64,000 bases of DNA from NCBI GenBank assembly GCA_015060765.1, contig SUXW01000001.1, positions 62,001 through 126,000 on the forward strand, written 5' to 3'. A program made the translations under genes and the position numbers. Source of the stretch: Bacteroides sp. (GTDB lineage: Bacteria > Bacteroidota > Bacteroidia > Bacteroidales > Bacteroidaceae). How positions within the stretch are numbered: the first letter of the stretch is position 1; each line of letters begins with the position of its first letter. Below are positions 29,031 to 36,449 of the stretch, in pieces. The notes below the pieces were generated by a model. That model was not told the origin of the DNA. It did no database searches and saw only the letters and a list, made by a program, of their open reading frames with translations.

Positions 29031-29243
29031 TTTTTGTACTTCCATAAAAAAATAAATGGCTGTAACAATCATTAGTAATCCTAATATGAAATAAAAAACA
29101 CGGGATTTTCGGCGTCCTGCTTTTTTTACAACAAATAGGGTGTTTTGTGAGTTGAAAAACCAATCCCAATTGAATAGGGAAGCAATGATGGCCAATAATC
29201 CTACACCTACAAAGATACCTTGTATGATATAATGCATGGTCAT
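29025..29243 (-). CDS. Two-helix membrane protein, Imm17-like
   Basis: The 72-residue protein has two membrane helices (about 5-25 and 48-68) with FNWDWFF after the first and a basic RRKSR stretch before the second. This fits proteins named immunity 17 family in Bacteroides. No toxin gene is nearby; it follows tsaE by 11 bp at the end of an operon. The immunity role is only by family name. A second ATG at 29237 is possible. Confidence 0.65.
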   Translation of the reverse strand: MTMHYIIQGIFVGVGLLAIIASLFNWDWFFNSQNTLFVVKKAGRRKSRVFYFILGLLMIVTAIYFFMEVQKI

Positions 29244-29254
29244 GAAGAGGAGTG

Positions 29255-29677
29255 TTATAGGGATGTTGTACTGATTTGTCGGGTGCCGTCCTCCAATTCT
29301 TCAATATTTACTTTAACCGCATCTTCAGGCAATACTTCCTCAATTAGTTCCGGCCATTCAATAAAGCAAAGCGCACCGCTATAGAAGTAATCTTCGTATC
29401 CCATATCATACACTTCTTCAAGTTTTTTGATTCGGTAGAAGTCGAAGTGGTAGATTAATTCTCCAGTATCATCCGAACGGTACTCGTTGACAATAGCAAA
29501 AGTCGGAGAATTAATGACATCCGTTACACCCAATTCTTCACATACGGCTTTGATGAATGTTGTTTTTCCAGCTCCCATCTTTCCGTAAAAGGCAAAAACG
29601 GTATTGTCTTCCATGCTTGCAATGAATTGCTGGGCCGCTTGATGAATATCTTCTATTGAATTGATTTTAATCGTCAT
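29255..29677 (-). CDS. tsaE: tRNA threonylcarbamoyladenosine biosynthesis ATPase TsaE
   Basis: The 140-residue protein has the P-loop [10 protein letters not shown] and the HFDFYRI and FIEWPE motifs of TsaE. With TsaB and TsaD it makes t6A37 of ANN-decoding tRNAs. Its start overlaps the ABC permease stop by 4 bp. Confidence 0.95.
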   Translation of the reverse strand: MTIKINSIEDIHQAAQQFIASMEDNTVFAFYGKMGAGKTTFIKAVCEELGVTDVINSPTFAIVNEYRSDDTGELIYHFDFYRIKKLEEVYDMGYEDYFYSGALCFIEWPELIEEVLPEDAVKVNIEELEDGTRQISTTSL

Positions 29678-30516
29678 AACTTATTGGATTTAGAATGATT
29701 GCAAATATAAAGGCTTTTTCCCATTTTGCAAAGGATATATAGTAGAATGGAGAAAAAGATGATGGAGGCTCCTGAAGGGACTTGAAGCTGATAAGATAAC
29801 AGCAATCCTCCTAAACAACTGATATATCCAAATACGATAGAAAGTACGATAATTCTTTTGAAACTATGTGTGAACAGGTTGGCTGTCATTTGGGGAAGCG
29901 TCAGCAAAGAAATGACCAATACGATACCTATCATTCTTAAACAAGATACGATTGTCAGTGCAATGAACATCATGAGCAGGTATTCGAAGGTTACAACAGG
30001 CAGATGTTGTGAACGGGCATATTCCCGATCGAAAGCAATATAGATAATGGGGTTTATGAATAAGGCAAAAAATAGAATCAAAAATATGGATAGCACAATC
30101 AGGATGATAATGTCTGTAGAGGTGATGGTCAGTATGTTGCCGAAAAGATAAGTAGAAAGGTCGGGAGTAAACCCAGGAGCGAGAAAACAACAAATGATTC
30201 CAATAGCCATCCCAAATGTCCAAAAGACCGCAATGGCGGAATCTTCACGCATGTCTTTTCGTTTGCTGAGCCATTCTACACCAAAAGCGGATAAGACTGA
30301 AAAGATTGCAGCAGCTAATATGGGAGAGAGCCCCGTATAAAGTCCGATACCAATTCCGCCAAACGAAGCATGGGTAATGCCTCCACTGATAAACACCAAT
30401 CGACGGGTAACGATATACGTACCAATGATGCCACACGCGATGCTGGCAAATAAACTTCCTAACAGCGCATGTTGGAAGAAGGTATATCCCATTAGTTCGA
30501 AAATCTCATTCATCAA
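29674..30516 (-). CDS. Metal ABC transporter permease (ZnuB/MntB family)
   Basis: The 280-residue protein has seven or eight membrane helices and the family features [34 protein letters not shown] and ARSQHLPV. Such permeases import zinc, manganese or iron with an ATPase and a binding protein. Neither partner lies in this window. It is embedded between a small membrane protein and tsaE with no gaps, and its metal cannot be told from sequence. Confidence 0.9.
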   Translation of the reverse strand: MMNEIFELMGYTFFQHALLGSLFASIACGIIGTYIVTRRLVFISGGITHASFGGIGIGLYTGLSPILAAAIFSVLSAFGVEWLSKRKDMREDSAIAVFWTFGMAIGIICCFLAPGFTPDLSTYLFGNILTITSTDIIILIVLSIFLILFFALFINPIIYIAFDREYARSQHLPVVTFEYLLMMFIALTIVSCLRMIGIVLVISLLTLPQMTANLFTHSFKRIIVLSIVFGYISCLGGLLLSYQLQVPSGASIIFFSILLYILCKMGKSLYICNHSKSNKL

Positions 30517-30939
30517 TCAATGTCTTGTTCTTCTTTCTCCTATGATTAGGAAAAGTTCATCTTTCAATTCGTCGGGTAGTTCAATACCTCGAAGTTGTAG
30601 ACTTCGGCACCAACCTGCCACTTCTTCGTCCTGGCAGGTAAACATTACTTCTCGAAACTCTTCCACTTCTTCACTTGTGTATTGCTCGGAAGTGCGTCCT
30701 CGGAAACGGTCTAATTCTTCGTCGTCGTAGTATTCTATACCTTTGCTTACTGCGGCCAATAAACTGTCTTTCTCGCAAGTCTCATGTTGCCCACAACATT
30801 CTTCATCCACTTCCATTACTGGCGGGATTTCCTGTAATTCGCCTTTTTCGATCTTTTTATTGATACGCCAATAGTATATTTTCCCTATTAGCATGGCAAT
30901 CAAGGTAATGATAAACAGACAAACAACCAAAAACCACAT
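30517..30939 (-). CDS. Single-helix membrane protein with an acidic cytosolic tail, unknown function
   Basis: The 140-residue protein has one N-terminal helix (about 1-22), then a basic stretch, an EECCGQHETC Cys/His cluster that could bind a metal, and an acidic helical C-terminus. I do not recognise a family. The stop codon abuts the ATG of the metal permease and its ATG is 5 bp after aroA. A link to metal uptake is an inference from the Cys/His cluster and the neighbour. Confidence 0.75.
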   Translation of the reverse strand: MWFLVVCLFIITLIAMLIGKIYYWRINKKIEKGELQEIPPVMEVDEECCGQHETCEKDSLLAAVSKGIEYYDDEELDRFRGRTSEQYTSEEVEEFREVMFTCQDEEVAGWCRSLQLRGIELPDELKDELFLIIGERRTRH

Positions 30940-30944
30940 AATGT

Positions 30945-32177
30945 TTATACCTCCTTAATGATGAATCCGGCAGCTTTCAAATCGTCCCAATAATGGGGGT
31001 ATGATTTACTAACAACTTGTGGGTTGTTGATGTTTATATGTGGCATGACAAGACAAGCCGGTGCAAAGGCCATAGCCATCCGATGGTCTTCGTAAGTATC
31101 GATTGCTTCATGAGTAGGAGTGCAACGTTCGCCTTCCCATGACAATATGGAACCTTCGCTTTCTTGCAATACATATCCTAATTTGCTCATTTCTTTGATG
31201 AGGGCAGCCATGCGGTCGGTTTCCTTGATTTTTAGACTTTGCAAGCCGCTGAAACGAAAGGGAATGCCTGATAAGGCACAAGTTACAACCAATGTCTGTG
31301 CCAAATCGGGTTGGTCGATGAAATTGTAATCCAATCGTTTTACGCTTTTATTTGTTTTAATTAAAGTGACAGTCTTGTCATGGTGCAAGGTTTCAATGCC
31401 TAATGATAAAAACAGATCTGCTACTTTGCTGTCTCCTTGATAACTGTATTGAAACAATCCGGGTAGCGTAATGTGTGCCTCTTTACTTAAGGCTGCTATT
31501 TGATACCAATAGGATGCTGCACTCCAATCGCTTTCCACATAAAAGGGAATGGATTGATAGGGGACGGCTTCCACTTTTAAAGTATGTTCATCAGTCCATC
31601 CAACTTTTGCACCAAAGTCTGTCATTAGCTTGAGAGTGAGGTCTATATAGGGACGGGAGATGATGTCGCCGGTTAAAGTGATGTCCAGTCCGCTTTTCAA
31701 AGTTGGCCCAATCATGAGCAGAGCTGAAATGTATTGGGAACTGACATTGCCAGGCAAACTGATGCATCCTTCATTCAAAGTTCTTCCCTTGATACGTAGA
31801 GGAGGGAACCCTTCATTTCCTATATATTCTATTTCGGCTCCTAAATGGCGAAGTGCATTGACTAATAGTTGGATAGGACGTTGTTGCATGCGTTCGGTAC
31901 CAGTAATGATACGATTACCGGGGGTAACCGCCAAATAGGCAGTAAGGAAACGCATGGCGGTACCGGCAGCCATAATATCAATCGTGTCATGCGGTTGGCT
32001 GTTGTCCAATGCACGAATCATTACCATGGTATCATCGCAGTCCGAAAGATTATCGGGAGTATATGTCCCGTTACCCAATGCGTTGATTATCAAAGCCCGA
32101 TTGCTGATGCTTTTGGAAGAAGGCAATTGGATAGTTGCTTCTATCCGTTCGGGAGCTGTAATTTGTATTTTTTTCAT
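30945..32177 (-). CDS. aroA: 3-phosphoshikimate 1-carboxyvinyltransferase (EPSP synthase)
   Basis: From the ATG at 32177 there are 410 residues. LPSSKSISNRAL with the substrate-binding Lys-Ser, GTAMRFLTA, and ETDRMAALIKEM with the late EDHRMAMAFA are EPSP-synthase motifs. It is the sixth step of the shikimate pathway. An alternative ATG at 32186 overlaps the GH53 stop (ATGA); the 32177 start fits the usual distance to SSKS better. The two genes are clearly co-translated. Confidence 0.95.
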   Translation of the reverse strand: MKKIQITAPERIEATIQLPSSKSISNRALIINALGNGTYTPDNLSDCDDTMVMIRALDNSQPHDTIDIMAAGTAMRFLTAYLAVTPGNRIITGTERMQQRPIQLLVNALRHLGAEIEYIGNEGFPPLRIKGRTLNEGCISLPGNVSSQYISALLMIGPTLKSGLDITLTGDIISRPYIDLTLKLMTDFGAKVGWTDEHTLKVEAVPYQSIPFYVESDWSAASYWYQIAALSKEAHITLPGLFQYSYQGDSKVADLFLSLGIETLHHDKTVTLIKTNKSVKRLDYNFIDQPDLAQTLVVTCALSGIPFRFSGLQSLKIKETDRMAALIKEMSKLGYVLQESEGSILSWEGERCTPTHEAIDTYEDHRMAMAFAPACLVMPHININNPQVVSKSYPHYWDDLKAAGFIIKEV

Positions 32178-32182
32178 GTATG

Positions 32183-33328
32183 TCAATCTTTGAAGGCATC
32201 CATTACTTTGCTTGGTTTACCCGCCGAAGTAAAGGCACCCATGTCGTAAGCATTCCATTTTAAAGTGGTATAATAAACCGGTTTCCAACCACCATATGCT
32301 TGAGGCTCCCAATAAAATATACCGGCACAGGCTTCAATTTTCTTGGCCTCGGTCATAAATTCTGATAAAACTTGTGCGGCTAACGTTTCGTTGGCTTGCG
32401 TTTTGACGCCTATTTCACAAATCATGACCTTGCATTTATAAGTGTTTGACAATGATTTAATGTGCTTCAGAGCTTCTTGGTTGACGGTTTGCCAAGTCTT
32501 GTCCGATTCGGATTGTGGATAATGTGACAAACCAATCATGTCGAATTTGCCACTGGCTGCCTTGAATTTCTTGAACCACCAATCTAAATCTTCCCAAGCA
32601 TTGTTCTGATGTACCATCACAATAGCATCGCCGAATACAGCCTTGGCTGCATCATATCCGGCATTGCTGAGATCGGCATAGTTCTTCCATCCGTTGGCTA
32701 TGTCACCGTTGCTTGTCCACAATTGTCCTTCGGGCCACAGCATGCCATTACGTGTTTCGTTGCCTATCTGGATCCATTTCGGGGTTACTCCGACCTCTTT
32801 GATGGCTTTCAATACAGTAGTGGTGTGGTCGGTAACGGCAGTTTTCAGTTCGGCCAACGACTTGCCTTCCCATGCTGCAGGCTTGGTTTGTCGGCTGGGG
32901 TCCGCAAAAAAATCACTGTAATGAAAATCTATCATCACTTCCATTCCGGCTTCTTTGGCACGTTTGGCCTTGGCTACTACATCGGCTTGGTTGCAATAAT
33001 CACCATAGGCTTTTTCCGGATTTACCCATACACGCAAACGGATGGCATTCATGCCGAGTCCTTTCATTAATTCGAAACAGCCCGTTTCCTTGCCCGAGGT
33101 GCTGTAGAACTTCTTGCCGTCTTTCTCCATTTCTGTAACCCAACTGATGTCAGCTCCTTTGTAAAAACTTACGGTGTTGTCTGGAGTTGGGTCAGGTGTT
33201 GGGCTTGGAGAAGGATTGGGGGTAGGAGTAGGCTCTGGAGTCGGTGCTTCAGGATCGTCGTTCCCTCCTCCACAGGCTGCCAAACCAAGGGAAAGGCATC
33301 CAACTATGAATAGGTTTATCAATTTCAT
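32183..33328 (-). CDS. GH53 endo-beta-1,4-galactanase lipoprotein
   Basis: The 381-residue protein has a lipobox ending at C19 (LAAC), a Pro/Thr-rich linker (about 26-50) with repeated PTP units, and a GH53 TIM barrel with FYKGADISW, RLRVWVNP and the catalytic pair E191 (GNET) and E305 (ICEIG). GH53 cleaves beta-1,4-galactan of pectic arabinogalactan I. The linker suggests it is held on the cell surface. It has its own promoter and overlaps or abuts aroA, so it leads a unit of otherwise housekeeping genes. Confidence 0.92.
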   Translation of the reverse strand: MKLINLFIVGCLSLGLAACGGGNDDPEAPTPEPTPTPNPSPSPTPDPTPDNTVSFYKGADISWVTEMEKDGKKFYSTSGKETGCFELMKGLGMNAIRLRVWVNPEKAYGDYCNQADVVAKAKRAKEAGMEVMIDFHYSDFFADPSRQTKPAAWEGKSLAELKTAVTDHTTTVLKAIKEVGVTPKWIQIGNETRNGMLWPEGQLWTSNGDIANGWKNYADLSNAGYDAAKAVFGDAIVMVHQNNAWEDLDWWFKKFKAASGKFDMIGLSHYPQSESDKTWQTVNQEALKHIKSLSNTYKCKVMICEIGVKTQANETLAAQVLSEFMTEAKKIEACAGIFYWEPQAYGGWKPVYYTTLKWNAYDMGAFTSAGKPSKVMDAFKD

Positions 33329-33370
33329 GGTTTTCTATCTACTCTGTTATTCTTATTTTAATATAACGTG

Positions 33371-33401
33371 CAAAAATACGAACTTTGTGGGAGTTGGACA
33401 A
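33371..33401 (-). promoter_or_regulatory. Promoter of the GH53-aroA operon
   Basis: On the minus strand TTG (33401-33399), a 20-bp gap and TATTTTTG (33378-33371) match the promoter pattern, 42 bp ahead of the GH53 start. No other promoter is clear before aroA. Confidence 0.6.
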
Positions 33402-33416
33402 TATTTTACTTGTAAA

Positions 33417-34514
33417 TTACCATTCGTGGAATTCCAATTCCAATTGTTTATAAAGTTGGGTGTGTTTGTTTGTTCCCTCTTGTTCTTCTTTGGGATGAGA
33501 GACCGTCAAGCCTATCAAACGGATGGGACGGATGGAATAATCCACTTCTTTCAATAGCTGCTTGGCCAATGGAAGAATGTCGTCCAAAGTGTGGAGGTCT
33601 TTTTCTTGCGTCAGGCTTCGAGTGATTTGTGTGAAGTCGTAAAACTTGATTTTTAATGTCAGTGTATTACCGTTAAAATGATTCCTTTTTAGCCTTTCTG
33701 TCAATTCTACCGCTACATGATACAGCTCGATGATAACAGAAGAAGGCTTGGTTATGTCTTTGTCGAGGGTACATTCGCAGCCCACTGATTTGCGGATGCG
33801 CTCACTCTCTACCGGTCGTAAATCTATTCCTCGTGCGAAATCGTAATACAGAAGACCTGCCTTCCCGAATAGGCGTACTAATGTTTCTTCGGTACATTGT
33901 TGCAGGTCATATCCTTTATGAATACCAATAGAGTGCATTTTTTGTGCAGTGACAGGACCTACTCCCCAAAAAGATTCGATGGGTAATTTGGCGATAAATT
34001 CCAAGGCTTGGTCAGGGTGTATGGTGCAAAGTCCATCTGGCTTTCGATAGTCGGATGCAATCTTGGCCAGAAATTTGTTGTAGGATACCCCAGCCGATGC
34101 AACCAAATGAAGTTCATCCCGTATCTTTTGTTTGATTTCTTTGGCTATGTCTACTGCTAACACTATATTGGGCTTGTTGATTGTAACGTCCAGAAAAGCT
34201 TCATCCAGTGATATGGGCTCGATAAGGTCGGTGTATTGGCGGAATATTTCATGTACTTGTTCGGAAACTTCCTTGTATACCTGCATCCTTCCCGGTACGA
34301 ATATTAATGAGGGACAGAGTTGTTTGGCTTTCAAGGACGACATGGCCGAGCGTACACCGTATTTTCGTGCTTCGTAGCTGGCGGCCGAAACGACTCCTCT
34401 TTTTTCAGCATGGCCTACAGCTATAGGTTTTCCACGCAACTCAGGAAAATCCCGTTGCTCTACCGATGCATAGAAAGCATCCATATCAATATGTATGATT
34501 TTCCGGTCGGTCAT
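33417..34514 (-). CDS. dinB: DNA polymerase IV (translesion, Y family)
   Basis: From the ATG at 34514 there are 365 residues. The palm motif HIDMDAFYASVE, the AASYEARKYGV stretch and SLDEAFLDVT hold the three catalytic carboxylates. The PIESFWGVGPVTAQKM helix-hairpin-helix and the little-finger domain follow. It copies past damaged bases. A frame starting at 34565 is rejected because it would begin upstream of the -7 element. The C-terminus does not carry an obvious clamp-binding box beyond the last 15 residues. Confidence 0.95.
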   Translation of the reverse strand: MTDRKIIHIDMDAFYASVEQRDFPELRGKPIAVGHAEKRGVVSAASYEARKYGVRSAMSSLKAKQLCPSLIFVPGRMQVYKEVSEQVHEIFRQYTDLIEPISLDEAFLDVTINKPNIVLAVDIAKEIKQKIRDELHLVASAGVSYNKFLAKIASDYRKPDGLCTIHPDQALEFIAKLPIESFWGVGPVTAQKMHSIGIHKGYDLQQCTEETLVRLFGKAGLLYYDFARGIDLRPVESERIRKSVGCECTLDKDITKPSSVIIELYHVAVELTERLKRNHFNGNTLTLKIKFYDFTQITRSLTQEKDLHTLDDILPLAKQLLKEVDYSIRPIRLIGLTVSHPKEEQEGTNKHTQLYKQLELEFHEW

Positions 34515-34518
34515 GTTG

Positions 34519-34526
34519 CAAAGATA
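34519..34526 (-). promoter_or_regulatory. -7 element of dinB, almost touching the start codon
   Basis: On the minus strand a perfect TATCTTTG lies only 4 bp before the chosen ATG. Transcription should start within a few bases of the ATG, giving a leaderless or nearly leaderless mRNA. A clear TTTG at -33 is missing. Confidence 0.45.
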
Positions 34527-34614
34527 GAATAAATTTCTCATTTGGTGAACCGAATCTTTTCCCACTTGTTATTTAGGGAAATCAGTCGATATATTAACTA
34601 AATTGAGATGACTT

Positions 34615-35748
34615 ATGAAAAAAACTATTCTATTGTCGGCATTGGCCATTGGTGCCCTGACATTAAATGCACAAACAATGGCCTTATCCAACGGTGGATT
34701 CTTTGAAAATTGGTCTATCGGCGTCAATGCAGGTGCAACGATGAAAATTGGGAACGGTTCTTATTTTAAGAGTGCGCGTCCTGTATTTGGACTGAGTGTC
34801 AACAAACAATGGACACCGGTATTGGGAATGGAAATACAGGGCCAGGGATTTGTCAACACCAGTCGGAGCAGTACTGCTTTTGATGCTTCCGATGTAAGCT
34901 TACTTGGAAAGATGAACCTGATGAATCTGTTTGGTGGCTATTGGGGCGAACCTCGTTTCATGGAAATTGAGACCGTAACAGGTATTGGTTGGATGCATAA
35001 CTATATGAATGGCGCAGGCGATAGTAATGACCTGACTTCGCGTGTAGGCTTGAATTTCAATTTTAATTTAGGGGAAAGCAAGGCATGGACATTGAGTTTC
35101 CGTACGGTTGTAGCCTATAACCTTACAGGTAATTCTCCAGAGAGTAAGGTTCAATATAACGCGAATCATGCTCGGGTGGAATCAACGCTTGGATTGATTT
35201 ATCATCTGCCTAATTCCGATGGTAATCATTATATGTCCATGTTGCCGGTGTGTGATCCTTTGCAAGTAGCTGCTATCAATGATGAAGTGAATGCGCTTCG
35301 CTTGTTGGTTGCGGAAAAGGATGCGGAATTGGTTGCAACGGCTGCTACTATTGCCGCATTGGAAGAGCAGATCAGCAATACTCCTACAGAAATTGATGTC
35401 AATGAAACGACGATTGTCTCTACATTGCCGGAAACCATCATAACCTTCCGTCAGGGAAGTGCTTCGGTAGAAAATTTGCAATTGCCCGATATCGAATATG
35501 TCGCCAATTACCTGAAAAACAATCCGAATGCCAAGATTACGGTTCAAGGATATGCATCTCCTGAAGGTGATTTGGAATTCAACCAGAAACTTTCACAACA
35601 TCGCGCTGATACGGTTAAAGACATGTTGGTAAATCAATATAAAATTGATGCCGACCGTATTACAGCCGAAGGCAAGGGCATTGGCGATGTATTCCCACAA
35701 CCCAATTGGAACCGCTTGACTATCTGTGTAATCAATACGGTAAAGTAA
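34615..35748 (+). CDS. OmpA-family outer-membrane protein
   Basis: The 377-residue protein has a signal peptide (ends LNAQ), an eight-strand-type barrel (about 25-205), a helical linker rich in Ala/Glu (about 215-255) and a C-terminal OmpA-like peptidoglycan-binding domain with ITVQGYASPEGDLEFNQKLS and the Asp/Arg pair of the family. It ties the outer membrane to the wall. It is a single-gene unit. Confidence 0.9.
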   Translation: MKKTILLSALAIGALTLNAQTMALSNGGFFENWSIGVNAGATMKIGNGSYFKSARPVFGLSVNKQWTPVLGMEIQGQGFVNTSRSSTAFDASDVSLLGKMNLMNLFGGYWGEPRFMEIETVTGIGWMHNYMNGAGDSNDLTSRVGLNFNFNLGESKAWTLSFRTVVAYNLTGNSPESKVQYNANHARVESTLGLIYHLPNSDGNHYMSMLPVCDPLQVAAINDEVNALRLLVAEKDAELVATAATIAALEEQISNTPTEIDVNETTIVSTLPETIITFRQGSASVENLQLPDIEYVANYLKNNPNAKITVQGYASPEGDLEFNQKLSQHRADTVKDMLVNQYKIDADRITAEGKGIGDVFPQPNWNRLTICVINTVK

Positions 35749-35770
35749 CATCGGAATAACTTTCTACTAT

Positions 35771-35845
35771 CTCCATTCCTTTCCTCCCCGAGATAACGAA
35801 TCTGTTTATAAGGGGTTAATGTTCAGGAAAGGGTGGAGTTTTTTT
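35771..35845 (+). terminator. Terminator after the OmpA-family gene
   Basis: CTCCATTCCTTTCCT at 35771-35785 pairs, with one bulge, with AGGAAAGGGTGGAG at 35825-35838, followed by seven Ts. An inner CCCC/GGGG pair extends the stem. Confidence 0.8.
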
Positions 35846-35894
35846 ATGTTGCCAAGGCGATAACTGAAAAATAGCATTATATGTCCTTTGTATT

Positions 35895-35975
35895 CCGTCG
35901 GAGTACAATAAAATCTCAACGTAGTACAATTACACTTCATTGGAGTACAATTGTACTACGTTGGTGTATAAATGA
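35895..35975. repeat. 21-bp-period direct repeats with an internal palindrome
   Basis: GGAGTACAAT, GTAGTACAAT and GGAGTACAAT start at 35900, 35921 and 35942, exactly 21 bp apart, with a decayed fourth copy (GGTGTATAAA) at 35963. In addition AACGTAGTACAATT (35918-35931) and its exact complement (35949-35962) form a 14-bp inverted repeat. Two helical turns between copies is a spacing suited to protein binding, but a dispersed genomic repeat is as likely. Confidence 0.75.
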
Positions 35976-36051
35976 TAAATCGTTGTATCTTGTTGATTAT
36001 AAGCTACTTTTTATTGTTTGGATGCTGATTCCGTTTCTTATTTATTGGGTA

Positions 36052-36102
36052 GTGTGTAGGTAATGTGTGTAAGTAACTTCCCTACACACGCTACCTACAC
36101 AC
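36052..36102. repeat. Long imperfect inverted repeat (GTGTGTA units)
   Basis: The 20-base arm at 36052-36071 matches the reverse complement of 36083-36102 at 18 of 20 positions, around an 11-base loop. Each arm itself holds two GTGTGTA units. There is no T-run, so it is not a typical terminator. Confidence 0.7.
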
Positions 36103-36265
36103 CTTAACCTATTGATACTCAGTAGTGAGTGTAAGATGCAAGTAAAAACGGAAAAAAGTTTTTTTGAAAGAGTTTTGTTTATTGCCTTAACGAAGGACAA
36201 AACATGCTTGTGTTTACATAATTATACAAATATTGCATAAAAAACGAAGGGAAATCGTTAAATGT

Positions 36266-36275
36266 TAAACGTTTA
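36266..36275. promoter_or_regulatory. Palindrome upstream of the operon promoter
   Basis: TAAACGTTTA is a perfect 10-bp palindrome, with another GTTAAA just before it, ending 45 bp upstream of the -7 element. It may be a regulator site; the evidence is only its symmetry and place. Confidence 0.3.
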
Positions 36276-36320
36276 GAAAGAAAATGTATAAACTAGAAAG
36301 TGATATTCCAAAAGTAGTTG

Positions 36321-36328
36321 TATCTTTG
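36321..36328 (+). promoter_or_regulatory. -7 element of the receptor-peptidase operon
   Basis: A perfect TATCTTTG lies 121 bp ahead of the receptor ATG. The expected TTTG at -33 is absent (AAAG there), so an activator may be needed. A second TAnnTTTG match (TACTTTTG, 36401-36408) lies closer but also lacks a -33 box. Confidence 0.5.
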
Positions 36329-36449
36329 CGAATTATAACTTAAGAGGGTGAAGTATAAAAATACCTAAAAGTAGGGATAGCTAAGAACCTAACTTTAATG
36401 TACTTTTGCAGTCTCTTAGCGAGGAGAATAATTACTAGTTATATATTAG

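Larger units (their letters stand above)
35749..36449. other. 701-bp intergenic region with repeats and the promoter of the receptor-peptidase operon
   Basis: No gene is supported here. It holds, in order, the OmpA-gene terminator, a 21-bp-period repeat block with a 14-bp inverted repeat, a long imperfect hairpin built of GTGTGTA units, an AT-rich stretch, a 10-bp palindrome and a promoter with a leader of about 115 bases. A 60-codon frame at 35881-36063 is just the translation of the repeats. Confidence 0.7.

Noticed and set aside
35895-35975. CRISPR array
   Set aside because: The repeated unit is only about 10 bp in a 21-bp period, there are no proper spacers and no cas genes.
35881-36063. 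60-codon frame with repeated RSTI/STIV units
   Set aside because: It is just the 21-bp DNA repeat translated; there is no RBS, promoter or family resemblance.
36401-36408. TACTTTTG as the main promoter of the receptor operon
   Set aside because: It has no -33 element and would leave little leader; TATCTTTG at 36321 is a better match, though not proven.
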